Shown piece by piece: positions 24,726 through 35,470 of a stretch of DNA of 64,000 bases. Origin of the DNA: Augochlora pura (taxonomy: Eukaryota > Arthropoda > Insecta > Hymenoptera > Halictidae); NCBI RefSeq assembly GCF_028453695.1, contig NC_135779.1, positions 10,862,831 through 10,926,830 of the forward strand, written 5' to 3'. Each line of letters begins with the position of its first letter. Within the stretch, counting starts at the first letter, position 1. The notes below the pieces were generated by a model. It did not search any database. It saw only the letters and a program-made list of their open reading frames with translations, and was not told the DNA's origin. The position numbers and the translations under genes were made by a program.

Positions 24726-27083
24726 AGTAATAAATATATTGTTTCTATGGGAGACGTGCAATTAATGCAAAGAAAATGCAATGCAAATAACATTATTATC
24801 AAAAAGGATAAAACAGAAGATCAGAAGGAAAAGAAATTAGAATGAAAAAGAAAGAAATTGGAAGAAAAGCAAATAACATTTGTTCCCGAAGGAAAATATT
24901 GCAAACATTTTTGTCAGCATCGTAGGACGAATTATGTACCGTCGAATCGGCAGCTCCAGCGACTGGTTTCTCGGTCTGTCCTCGCGGACAATCGGCGGCA
25001 CGTCCGCTCGCCGGTAGATCACGACCGCGATCGCTTGTAAACTGTTCGAGAAATGATCTCAACGCCGTGAGAACGGCGCCGCGCGCTCGGGGATCCCGAT
25101 AAATCGCGCGCAGGTGTTTGCGCCGTCTTTTTTCTTCTCCCTCAAGCCGGCATCGACGTTGACTTTGAATAACTGCGACTGATCGCAGCACGCGACGAGC
25201 ACCGAGGTCTCTCCCAGCGTTCCGATCTCGGCGTCGCGGCGCGCCGAGATCGTCGAGGGCCTTTTGCCGGACCCGCGGAGCCAGTCGAGGATTGATCGGC
25301 GAAAGGCTCTCGACTCGTTACGTTTTATCGCAGGTATTCCTGACGTCACCAGGCGATTTTCGATTACGCGTACCGTTACCCCCGGGACCGAGGCGCGACG
25401 ACCCGTTGAAGCATCGCTTCTGCCGGACGACCGTCAATCATTTTCTCGGCAGCGATGCTTCCCGACGGTCGAATCGAATCTCGCCGCATGGCGCGGACAG
25501 ATGACCAAGTTCGTGTCAAAATCGGAGAACTTAGAAATGAGATAGAGAGATGATTCTATCGATGATATATCGTCGTACGCAACGCTTGCGAAAAGTGCCA
25601 GCGACGATGTATCGTTGCGTATGCGATGGCGCCTAACTGTTCGCGTCGCGAGAGAACTCTATTTCAAAATGAATTTATAGAACGTTATAAATGAAAATAT
25701 ATAAATATATATATATAATAAATTGAAAATATTTTTTTATGGATTTAAGATACTCTAGATACAGACGCTGTTTTTTTATAAGAATTGATTGTTCTTTTTT
25801 CATACTGTTTTATATTATTTCATTCGCACTTTTTCCAACAAATATTTAAATACAATTGGCGTTACTTCATTTTATCTTTGTTGCGTAATATACTTCTTTT
25901 CAATTATTCTTACTTTAATTCTTATGTACCTTTTCCAAAACCTTGGCAAAGTCGTAAAATTGATCAGGTATTGTTCGCATGAGTGCAGCAATATTGCCCA
26001 ACGCTGAATGGGTTTAATTAATCTTAAAATATTCCAGGACCAATAAAAATTACATAGAATAAAGAATTGTTTTTTTTTTCTTCAATTTTGAAATTGTACA
26101 AATTTCGCTGCGTGATTTTAATCTGCGGTGACAGAATCTACAGAACACGGTGTAAAACAAACACGGATGAAAAGTCGGATGGCGTATCGAAAAATATCAA
26201 ATTTAACATAAATTTTGAATGTTGAAAATCGTTCGTGCGATATTCTCTACATTTTTCTCTTATTTTAGAACATTTTAAATTTATTCAATATAAAAATCGC
26301 CCCTCTATCTTATTTCTGTAAAAAGCTCTACAATTTCGACACAAACTCGGCCATTTTTCGCCACTGCGCGTCGCCGGGCTTTTAATTTAAGCACGGTTAG
26401 TAAATGTATAACCTCCCCTGCGAAAGAAAAAGGCGGCATTGTGAAACGAGTTGAACAAAAGTTAATTCCCCGCTTAACAGGTTCGGTATGGGAGTGTACT
26501 GTAAATCTTCAACAATTAATGGTTTGGGGAATGCATTACGTTAGAGTCCTGTAGGCTCGAAGGTGTCTAAGGGGATTAACTAAATCATGTTGGTTCTGCA
26601 CGGTTTTTCGAGACGCGGAACGAAATACGGGGTTTATCGTCGTGGCATCTGTTCGGAGCAGAAGTTGCTTCGTGTTTTCACTTATCACGTGTGTGCTCGC
26701 GCCGTCGAGGCTTCTGTTTTTGCGCGTCACAGTCTTGTGCACCTGCGGAACTTATTTGGAATTACGCGTTTCCGGCGAACGTCTCCTCCTGCCGTTCTCG
26801 CCCTGTGATCCCGTCTTCCCGAGGAAATCATTATTTACGGCGATTGCTCAACAATTCTTAGGCTAAATACGGTCGCAGTGTTGTTGGCTGACTTGTGCAA
26901 ATATCCGAGCCACTCTCGCTCACCTTTGGCATCTTTTCCTTCCGAAATCTGTGGACATTTTTTAACGCTTTCATCACCGCGCGGAAACCTCAAAAATTCC
27001 ATGGAAATCAAGTCTTTTATTCGATTAGATTACAATCGGGTAGCTATCGATTACTTGTTCGACATCGGTACCATTTGCAAATC
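24726..27083. other. Mixed block: GC-rich 25.0-25.6 kb, otherwise AT-rich
   Basis: No gene is supported. A bulged hairpin at 25569-25627 is listed separately. 25641-26560 is strongly AT-rich with poly-T tracts (about 26070-26080) and no recognised element. Frames at 26587-27101 lack motifs. Confidence 0.45.
25569..25627. other. Bulged 15-bp hairpin with a 28-base loop
   Basis: ATCG and CGTACGCAACG (25569-25584, one unpaired T) pair with CGTTGCGTATG and CGAT (25613-25627), with one G-U pair. Shape and size are within the range of a short pre-miRNA, but no known microRNA seed is recognised, so it may simply be an inverted repeat. Confidence 0.2.
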
Positions 27084-27331
27084 TTAACCCTTTGCACTTG
27101 ACGCCATTTTAACTGTGATTCTGACATAAAACTTCGAGCTTCTAATATTTCCATTCTATGTAACAAAATGCACTTTTATGCCTACGAAATTTATTCTTGT
27201 TACTCATACTGACAGTTTCACTACATAACAATCTTTTAAATCTAAACTTTGTTGTTACAAAAAATATCTTGCAACTTGATCGAATCATTTTAGTGGTGTT
27301 TTGGAGTTACCACTCGAGTGCAAAGAGTTAA
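27084..27331. mobile_element. TTAA-flanked MITE (248 bp), piggyBac-like
   Basis: The left end TTAACCCTTTGCACTTGA and the reverse complement of the right end TTAACTCTTTGCACTCGA match at 16 of 18 positions, starting with the TTAA target site. The interior is AT-rich and non-coding. Confidence 0.65.
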
Positions 27332-28149
27332 TAAAGTTAAGAAATTATAATGTCGATCAACGTAAAAATTAATTTTTAGAAATTAAATGTTGAACGATTC
27401 TGTCACCCTCTGTGCTCTATAAAGACAGAAAAAGAATTCAATGAACTACATAGATCTTCAGATCGAGAGTGATCGATGACAGCAAAGAATATTATGCAGA
27501 ATGAGGGCCGCGCGTTGTTGAAGCAAAAGTGGAAGATCTCCCCTTTCGGTTGACTAAATGTTAACACGAAATTGCACCATTCCAAAGTCCACGGATTACG
27601 TTATCCGTGATAATTTTTCCAGTACAAACTATAAATAGATAGAGGAAGTACGAGGAGTCTCCCGTCACCGATTTGAACCGCGTCCAAGTATGCAATCGGG
27701 TCCTGATTGTCGGCCCACCGTTTTGTCCGATTATTCGCAACGACAAAAAGCTCCGATGCGGTAATCAATGGTGGACGCACTTGACTTCATTAATTCGAAT
27801 TCGCCCGATTGCGGGGTCGGCCACCGTTTTCCGATGGAAAAATATCCGCGCGGCTTCGCGCCATTATGACGCTGCGGCGCGTTCGCGTTTACGATATTAC
27901 GTGGGTGCAGTCGCGCGCGCGCGCGCGCGAACACCGTTCGCGGCACGCATCGACGAATTTATTTGCGCGTTAATTTTCGTCGTCGACGAATCACGCGGCC
28001 TCCGGATTAAATTACAAAACAAAATCGTGGCGGGTGCGCGTGCACTCCGTCCGTGAACAAAACATTGTTTTCTTGGATGTCATCGGCCGAAACTGATCGT
28101 CGAAATTTTGTACTTACGTATGCGCATATGTATGTTATATACATACAAG
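27332..28149. other. Non-coding block with a (GC)n tract
   Basis: AT-rich to about 27660, then GC-rich. A (GC)n run at about 27910-27928 is potentially Z-DNA forming. Open frames have no recognisable domain. Confidence 0.45.
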
Positions 28150-28514
28150 ATGATCCGTTTAACTGGACTCGGTGGAATATTTAGCGAGGGATTAAGGTTG
28201 TTAAAACCATGTTCTTAGAAAAGTTGTTCGGTACAGAAGTAGACGGTGGACGTTAGAGAACATAGTAAAGTCAAATTAATATTTTTAAATGAAACCTTGT
28301 ATTTTTTTTAACAAACCTTGCTATAAAATGGATGAGGAAATGCAGGCTCTCATTTAAAAATATTGATTCAACTTCATCCACTAGAAAGAGTACTAAGAAT
28401 ATTATTAATACCGTCTACCGCCCCCTTCTGTACCGAACAACTTTTGCGAGGACATGTTTTTGATAACTTTAATCCGACCGTAAAATTTTGCTTCGAGTCC
28501 AGTTAACGGATCAT
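28150..28514. repeat. 365-bp imperfect palindrome (foldback element)
   Basis: The left terminus ATGATCCGTTTAACTGGACT and the right terminus AGTCCAGTTAACGGATCAT are inverted copies with a single-base indel. The arms stay complementary inward, including TTGTTCGGTACAGAAG on the left against CTTCTGTACCGAACAA on the right (16 of 16), and AATATTTTTAAATGA near the centre. The arms are about 154 and 176 bp around a roughly 35-base spacer (28304-28338). No target duplication is obvious. A transcript across it would form a long hairpin. It is most likely a foldback or MITE-type element. Confidence 0.75.
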
Positions 28515-29429
28515 TCCGTACATTAGATTTACTTTATTAATCGAAATCTCACCGCGTCCGCGAGTAGCCGGAGCGGATTAAAAGGCTGGTGCCAATTTGC
28601 GTCACGTGTGATTTAGTCGCGTGCTCGGCAAGCGGCGGTCGCGCGGAACGGAGCAGCGGATCAGTAGGTGAAGCGGGCCTCCTCCGCAGACGCTCGCGAA
28701 TCACGATCGGGGCTCTCCCTTCGCTCCCGCGGCTCCAATTATAGTTTTACCCGCCCTCCGATAAATTACCGTCGACGCGTCTCGTTGGCCGGCCTCGAAA
28801 AATCCGCGGCCGAATGAGATTTTCACCGAGGATTATCCCGTGCCACTGCCTTACCTCTCTTATTTATCGCGGCTCGAACGGCCGGCCGGAGAAAGGGAGG
28901 GAGAAAAAGCCGCACCTAGGATGTTCCGATGGTTTCCGGTAAATTAATGCTTTATCGCTGGGCGAGGACGAGCGGCGCACGAGGGTCGACAACGAACAGA
29001 TGTTCCGGGAAAATGCTCGAAACGCGTGAAATCGTTCGCCCGATAGCCTCCGCCGCGAAAGGAACGATGTTCGGCAGGAAAAAACAGTCGAGATAACGAT
29101 GCACCGGCAACTGTAATTTTTAGTCAAAATTACGTTGGTGTCGGGTGACTGCAACCTGCGCGACACTGTGCACACGGTGCAGGTTCTCACTCACGACCAT
29201 GGAAACCACAGTCCCTTTCCCAGGAAACGCGATCCCCTCTATTTATTCGCTGCCTCTGTTATCAAAATTGAGAAACGCGTACCGAAATGGCTGAAACATG
29301 AAATCACGAAACAAACTGCGAAATGGGGATGCTGCGGCAACGTCCGAGGATCGGGTTAATATCTTCTTCTATAACCCCTCGTTCAGAATCCGAACGTTAT
29401 CTATCGAATATGGAAGTTACTCGTTTCTT
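28515..29429. other. GC-rich block, no supported gene
   Basis: CpG-dense to about 29360, with unrelated open frames. GATCAGTAG|GTGAAG at about 28659 is a weak donor-like match and is not called. Confidence 0.45.
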
Positions 29430-29641
29430 TTAACACGAAACTAATCACGATCAAATGACTGGTTACACAATTTAGAATTATAAAAGTTATGAACACGATT
29501 TCAAGAGAAACGATTGAATAAAGTATATTATCGCAACAACTGTAACAGTATAAACCGTACAGGATTTAAATAAATTGGATTTTCACATTTTTAGAAAGAA
29601 ATGTATACCAGAATATTGTCATTTGGTAGGTTGAGTGTTAA
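29430..29641. mobile_element. Degraded TTAA-flanked MITE (212 bp)
   Basis: The left end TTAACACGAAACTAATCACG, followed at about 24 bp by CAAATGAC, resembles the inverted right end TTAACACTCAACCTACCAAATGAC. Both begin TTAACAC. The match is partial, so this is an older relative or a chance pairing of TTAA motifs. Confidence 0.4.
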
Positions 29642-30029
29642 ACAGAAATGAAATTCCGTTTTATTGCCGATGATATTTGGCAAACTGCAATCAATGTAGA
29701 CAATCTCGAATCTGCACAGCTGTGAAAAGAATCATAGTGCAAGGCTTGCATCGCGTTGATAATGCTCCCACAGCTTGCTTATGAGCAACAATAAGCACGT
29801 TTCTCTAACCAGATGACATCATATGACCCTACAAGTTCCAAACAGGGTGATGGATCGACTTGACGTGTACTGTCCGTTGTCCCCCATAGATTTCCGTGTG
29901 ACTCATTAAAAAATTGTCTCCCCCATGACCCATCTTACACGTTCGTCCAGTTAATCGTGACGGTTGCCAAACGCCGGCAGCGCTCGGGGATCCATCGAAT
30001 GAGGATCCCTGTATTAAAGCAGACGGATC

Positions 30030-30380
30030 GCGACGTTGCCGCGCCTCTCACTCTTCTATCGACCGGGCGGCGTTGCCGGCTCCTTTTCCATGCCTTTATC
30101 GCCCCTTTCCACGCAGCCCTCGGCTGGCCTCCCTTGCCTCCCTTCGCCGACTCTCCTCCGTCTTTGTCCCTCGGCTCGCGTCGGTCTCGGTCCCTCGTTC
30201 TCCGCTGTTCCTCTCTCTATCCGCACTCGGAGCTACGAGCCATCAGGACCTACGCTCTTCTCCGCTCTGTCTTTATTTATTCTCCTCTCCCTCCTCGCCT
30301 CTCTATCTATCGGTCCTTCTCTTTCTCTCCTCTTCTCCGCCTCGTTCGCTCTCGGGCTTGGTCTTCGCCCTACCTCCAGC
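30030..30380 (+). repeat. Pyrimidine-rich stretch (about 350 bp)
   Basis: The + strand is dominated by C and T, with repeated CTCTC, CCTCG and CTCTCC blocks and few purine runs. It is not a simple repeat. Such asymmetry can come from old (CT)n expansions and could form triplex DNA. It also explains the three-frame openness here. Confidence 0.6.
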
Positions 30381-30803
30381 CCAGCTGTTTAACCTTCCTA
30401 GGGCAGATGCCGCGCGGTTAGGTGCAACGTCACCTTTATCGTACCTGCCCCTTCTCAACCTCGTCTGGCCTCGCCTCGTCCGTAATTACTCGATAAGGGC
30501 AAACCGGCCACGAAGGGCCTGGGCGATCGGCTCGACCTCGATCCGAATCGGGGCATTTTTTTCACGAAATCGAGACGCTCGAGAATTCGGCGTCCTTTCC
30601 TAGGCAAGCAACTTTCGCTCGAGGGGGAACTCTCTTTCCGCGAGAGAGCTCGATTTTTCCGGAGCACAAGCGGCCAGCGCCAGCTTCTACGGCCAAGCCA
30701 GCCATGAAAGAAATATGAAACGGATGACCGGCAATCCCGAGGTCAGCTCGGTCAATAACTTCGTTATACGGGCCAGTTAAAGGCATTTGCTTCTATTCCG
30801 CTG

Positions 30804-30828
30804 CTGGCTGGCTGGCTGGCTGGCTGGC
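30804..30828. repeat. (TGGC)n tetranucleotide repeat
   Basis: About six tandem TGGC units. Confidence 0.9.
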
Positions 30829-31410
30829 GAGCGTCGCCTCCGGCCGCGGGCGAGCGACCGACGCGCGTCTGCGATGTCGTATGAATTATTTAAGCGCTCC
30901 GAACCGCTTATCTCCGGATATCACTGCCGAATCTCCCGTGTTCGGCCACGGAATTACTCCTCGTCAGTTTTGGAGACGCTGAATCGGCCCTTGTCGTTCC
31001 GACACCGGCTGTCTCGTCAGCAATAGGGGGCAAGATGGATGCCACGCGCGTTTCCCCGTCGGCTTCGAGTTGGTCCCCTTTCCGATTCGCGTTGGTCTCG
31101 GAACGCAGACGATATCTGCCACGAATCTCGCGACTCGTGACTCGGCCGCGTGGATCAGCTGTAGGTGGAGGTCGAAGGGCAGCATGGATCTGGGACGACT
31201 TCGGCATGCGCGCCGGACCCCGGCTAGGCAGAACAGCAGAAGAGAAACCTCGAAGGAGACGCACGTACCGTCTCGATCGCCGGGGGAGCCTCTGCCAAGG
31301 ATGACGGTGCCCGAACACCGCTTTCGAATAATGTCCGCCTGGCGGAAAAGAACTTTCCAAGACAGATCGTTGTCTCCGCGGCTGCCGAAGATGCGAGCTC
31401 GTTACTCGGC

Positions 31411-31460
31411 TCGCCACCGTTCGCCAGCATTCGCCAACGTTCGCCACCGTTTGCCACGGT
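31411..31460. repeat. 10-bp minisatellite, five units
   Basis: Units at exact 10-bp spacing: TCGCCACCGT, TCGCCAGCAT, TCGCCAACGT, TCGCCACCGT and TTGCCACGGT. The period is not a multiple of three, so it is unlikely to be coding repeat structure. Confidence 0.8.
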
Positions 31461-31740
31461 TTGTCGACCCCGCCGATCGTAGATTACGTCGCGCCGCTTC
31501 TACCGGTGAATAGGAATAGCTCGTTTACCTTACCGCGGTTTTTCGGACAGCTAACGAGCTACCCAAATCCCATACTTTGCGATCATATCGCGCGCGGCCA
31601 GAAGGCTGACTAGCATTCGCTTCCTATGCCGTGCTCGAGCACACAAAGTCCCAGCAGCGAAGCGAACTCGTAATTCGTCGTTCGGTGGTAGATTCTCTTC
31701 GTGCAGATCTTCGAGCACGCTATTTCTGGTAGCATCGAGG

Positions 31741-34700
31741 TGTCTAGCTTCAATAATTTGACCATCTGTTGTGTACTTATTGTGAGATGAGGGATTTGGC
31801 CGTATTGATGCTCTTAGGCAATGGAAGAACGAGATCGCTTCGAATGGACGATTGTTTGCGATTTCGTGGGACTATTCAGGTCTGAACGATCGAAACGAGA
31901 CAGCTGAAAGACGGTTATTATAATTAGGGAACGAAAAGATCACAGATGGAAGTCTGTCTGTTAAATTCATTGTATCTTTAGATAATCCCTGGCCGTGCCA
32001 TTCTCGTTGCAATTGCAATGATTAGAAGGTTTTCAAGCGCAATAATTTCTTCGTAGAAAATGAAACTATAATTTATTGTGTATTGGTATTTATAACGAAG
32101 ATTTAAATTTAGTAGCAAAAGATTAAATATTGATCACAAGAGAATAGAATTCAATTCCAACCGAAAAGGACATAACATTTATAGGTAACAGTTTATTACT
32201 ATTATATTGTAGAATCTTCGCGACGAGGCTGACTCGTTACAGTAGGACAAGAGGTTACGATTCTTATTGCTCTGTTCTTGTAATCTTCTATGAATTAAAT
32301 ATTAATATTCGTAAAAGCTCAAATCCTCCACTATCTTCGCATTATGGGAAAATCAAAGTGTTCACCGTTCGGGACCGGATCGCGATACGCGCGAGTCGCA
32401 GTCGGAAAAGGCTGGTCGTCGTTCATTCACGGGGGCTCGTATATCGATCTCTACAGATGTAATAGTCCGTTTGTGGTGCGAGGGTGTGCGGCAAGGGGTG
32501 GAGGCGCGCGCGCGCGCGTGCATCAGCAGGGTTTCATTATCGAGCGAGAGCGGCTCTTCCACCATTATTATGACACTTGGTGGAATAAAAATCCTCGAGA
32601 GCTCGGCAAAGTTGGCCCATAAAAAGCACGTCTCGGGGCTTTAAAATTCAAATCTCCGGCCTCTCCTTTTCCCGGCGAATCGAGCCAGCCAACCAACCCC
32701 CCCTCCCCTCCCTCTCTTTTTCTCTTTCCTCGAGAGTCGTCCTCTCTCTCTCGCGCTTCTCTTTTCCCGGAGCGCCTTTTCTTCGCGCGAGACACGCGAT
32801 GCGCACAGGTGCCGGGTGTACCATCGGGCGGTCCGGGAGCGAGGAAAACTCGATACGATCTTCATTCGCGAGCTCCGGGAATTTTCCGTCGAATTCCCGG
32901 CTCGCCGCGGCGCGGAAGCCTCGAGATTCGAGCCCGGAATCGAGCCGGTTGCGCGGAATTAGTTTCGCCGAGCTGGGAAATTCACGGTTCGGTTGACGGC
33001 GAGAAGCAAATTGCTGGGTCTTCGATCCCAGAAAACGAAGGCGGGTGAGAGTAGAAAGAGAGCCGGGGAGGGGAACGGGAGAGGAACTTTGTACGAATCC
33101 GTCGCAGAGCGAGGAGGAATCGTGCCCCGGCTGAAAATGGAAAAATATCGCCGCGTGGGAGGTTTCACCGAAAGCGGAGAAAGGTCGGCCAGCGTTCCTC
33201 GTCATCGACGAGCATACCTACCGCGACGCGGACTCTGGGGCCCCTTCGAGCCGGCGCAGCCAGACGGGATAATGTCGTGTAATGAAGATTAATCTCGTCT
33301 AGCAAGCACCGGCCATTCCTGTATTCATAAATCAATCGCGGCCGTCCGATTATCATTCAAATCTGTGAACGGCGGGATCCACGTCGCGAGCCATTACGTC
33401 GCCGGCATTACCGATCCTCTTCGAAACTCGAAGGACTCGTCGCGCGTCTCGAGAAATTAAGCTGTCCTTCTGAACGCCGATGTTTCCTTTTCGCCTTGAC
33501 CAAATAAATCCGATTCGGATCGCTGTCGATGTAGCAGGTAAAATTCAGGTAAGCTCCGGTCATCCCTCTTCTTACTACCATTCATCTTCATTGTCCGTTC
33601 ATAATTTCTATTATACGCCGATGACCTTTAGGTACACCGATCGGTCATCGAGGCCACTCTTTTACGGCATGATCTTTACAGTTTCTTGGGGCACTTTTAA
33701 CCTTCTGCGCTCGAGAGGTAACTTAAAAGCACCTCTAAAAATGGTTTCATCACGTTTCAAAATAATTTCTGAATCACCAAAATTGTTTTATATTTAAAAA
33801 GTTGACTTGCTAATTTGTTGACTGGGTTAATTATAAATCACAGGAAACGGATATTAGGAGAAACTATTTCGAACTTAGAATTAAAATGTTTCCGGATGCC
33901 ACGGATTAATACATTCATCTTCAATTTATCCGAATGTCATATCACACGTTTGATTCGTAAACCCACTAACATCGTCTATTCTTGACAACATATTCACCAC
34001 ACGTATTCCTTAAAAATAGTTCGTGTCATTCTCGTACGAAGCTCGTAAATGTGTGTCGGAGATATTTTATTGCTAGAAATTTGCGAAAAGTGAAGTCTAA
34101 ACACGGCCGAGTGTCCGCCAGAAAATCGTAAACCGATCCTCGCATCGCCACGGGTTTCGATTTCTCAATGATAGACGCGACGAAGAGCGGCATTCCGGGG
34201 AGACGGGCGAGCGACCGAATTTCAGCCGTCCGGGGATCCCGAATTATTTGTAATCCTCGGCCCGGCCGATTGTCCGGAAGAATGAAATCGACACGTTGCG
34301 GATAAGCCGTTTCGCAGCCGTTCGACGCGGCAGAGAATCTCGATAACGAGATATATCGAGGAGAGCGAGTAACGGCGCGGTCCGGATCGAAAATTTCGCA
34401 TACGTTCGCGCCGCCTCTGTTTGGGAATCCCGAGGTATCCAGGTATTACCGGTAATCCGACGTCTGCCACGCTTCGTTCCGGCTTAAGCGTCGCCTGCAA
34501 CGGAACTGACGCGTTTCCCGAGCTCTTTGTAACCCTTTCGGTGCTCGTTCCCTGTCAGGAAACTGTCTGCTAAGCCCGAAGGCTCGGAGAACTCGAGTTC
34601 CAGGCGAAGCCGAGGCGCGCTCCGACGGATGAGTTTATTAGGCGATCGTTTCCCGCGGCTTTGCTTTGAAGACACGCGAACAGCGAAACCCACGAACGCG

Positions 34701-35470
34701 CGGACCTTTTGCTTTTTCTCTCCAGACTTTGTAATTGCTCGAGGCTACGGCTACAATCTTATCGCCGAGCCGTCTCGGATCGAGCACGATACGCTCATTA
34801 GTTTGATGGTCGTTTGTCAGAAACGCTTATGTTTGTTGTCTACTCTGTCGCGTCCCGACAAGTTCTAACTGCACCGGTAAATCGTACGAGAAACACTTTC
34901 TTCCATCTTCCTGGCTCTTCTTCTTCTGCCGCGTCTCGTTCCCGCGATGCCGCGCTTTCCGTTCTTCAAAATTCGAGTAGGTTGAATAATCTTGACACTA
35001 ATTACCCTGTTAATGGTTACGCGCTAAGCGCCGTCAGAACCGTATGCGGCCTTGTCAAAGTTTGCCGTGTATTGCGTTGCTCTCAAAGCTATTCTAAATA
35101 ATCGTCGTATTTTTAACAACTGTTAAAAAATAAAACAATATAGTAATGTAAAAAGTCCTTAAAACGCAAGGCTCAAGGCCTCTGGAGTGGAAGCATTTAA
35201 AATGTACATATCTCCAAACTCGAAGATTCCATTGCGAAGACAATGCGAGTGCAAATAGTATAATAGTATAATAGTATATTTCTCTTTTTGTTAAACATCT
35301 GTAGTTTATCCTTTCTGTGATTTGATTACTAATGGGTGACATATTGTGCTATAAATATATTCAATAAATTATGTACATTCAATGTGTGGTATTTAATAAA
35401 CAAATAAATAATTAGGTGGACAAGAATGGTTACAAGCGTAGATGTACTATTGAAATAAGTGTTAATCGAT
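31741..35470. other. Alternating AT- and GC-rich blocks, no supported gene
   Basis: AT-rich at 31741-32340, 33791-34090 and 35101-35470; GC-rich between. CAG|GTAAGC at 33546-33554 on + is a good donor-like match after a short open frame (from ATG 33480), but the upstream side lacks an acceptor and the frame has no recognisable content. Confidence 0.4.

Larger units (their letters stand above)
29941..31740. other. GC-rich block with a polypyrimidine stretch and minisatellites
   Basis: Contains the pyrimidine-rich stretch 30030-30380, a (TGGC)n run and a 10-bp minisatellite, each listed separately. Several long open frames on + are by-products of pyrimidine richness (Leu/Ser/Pro runs). No gene is supported. 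Confidence 0.5.

Noticed and set aside
33480..33560. Short frame ending in CAG|GTAAGC at 33546-33554
   Set aside because: The donor is good, but there is no acceptor or promoter-like sequence upstream and the 20-odd codons carry no recognisable content.
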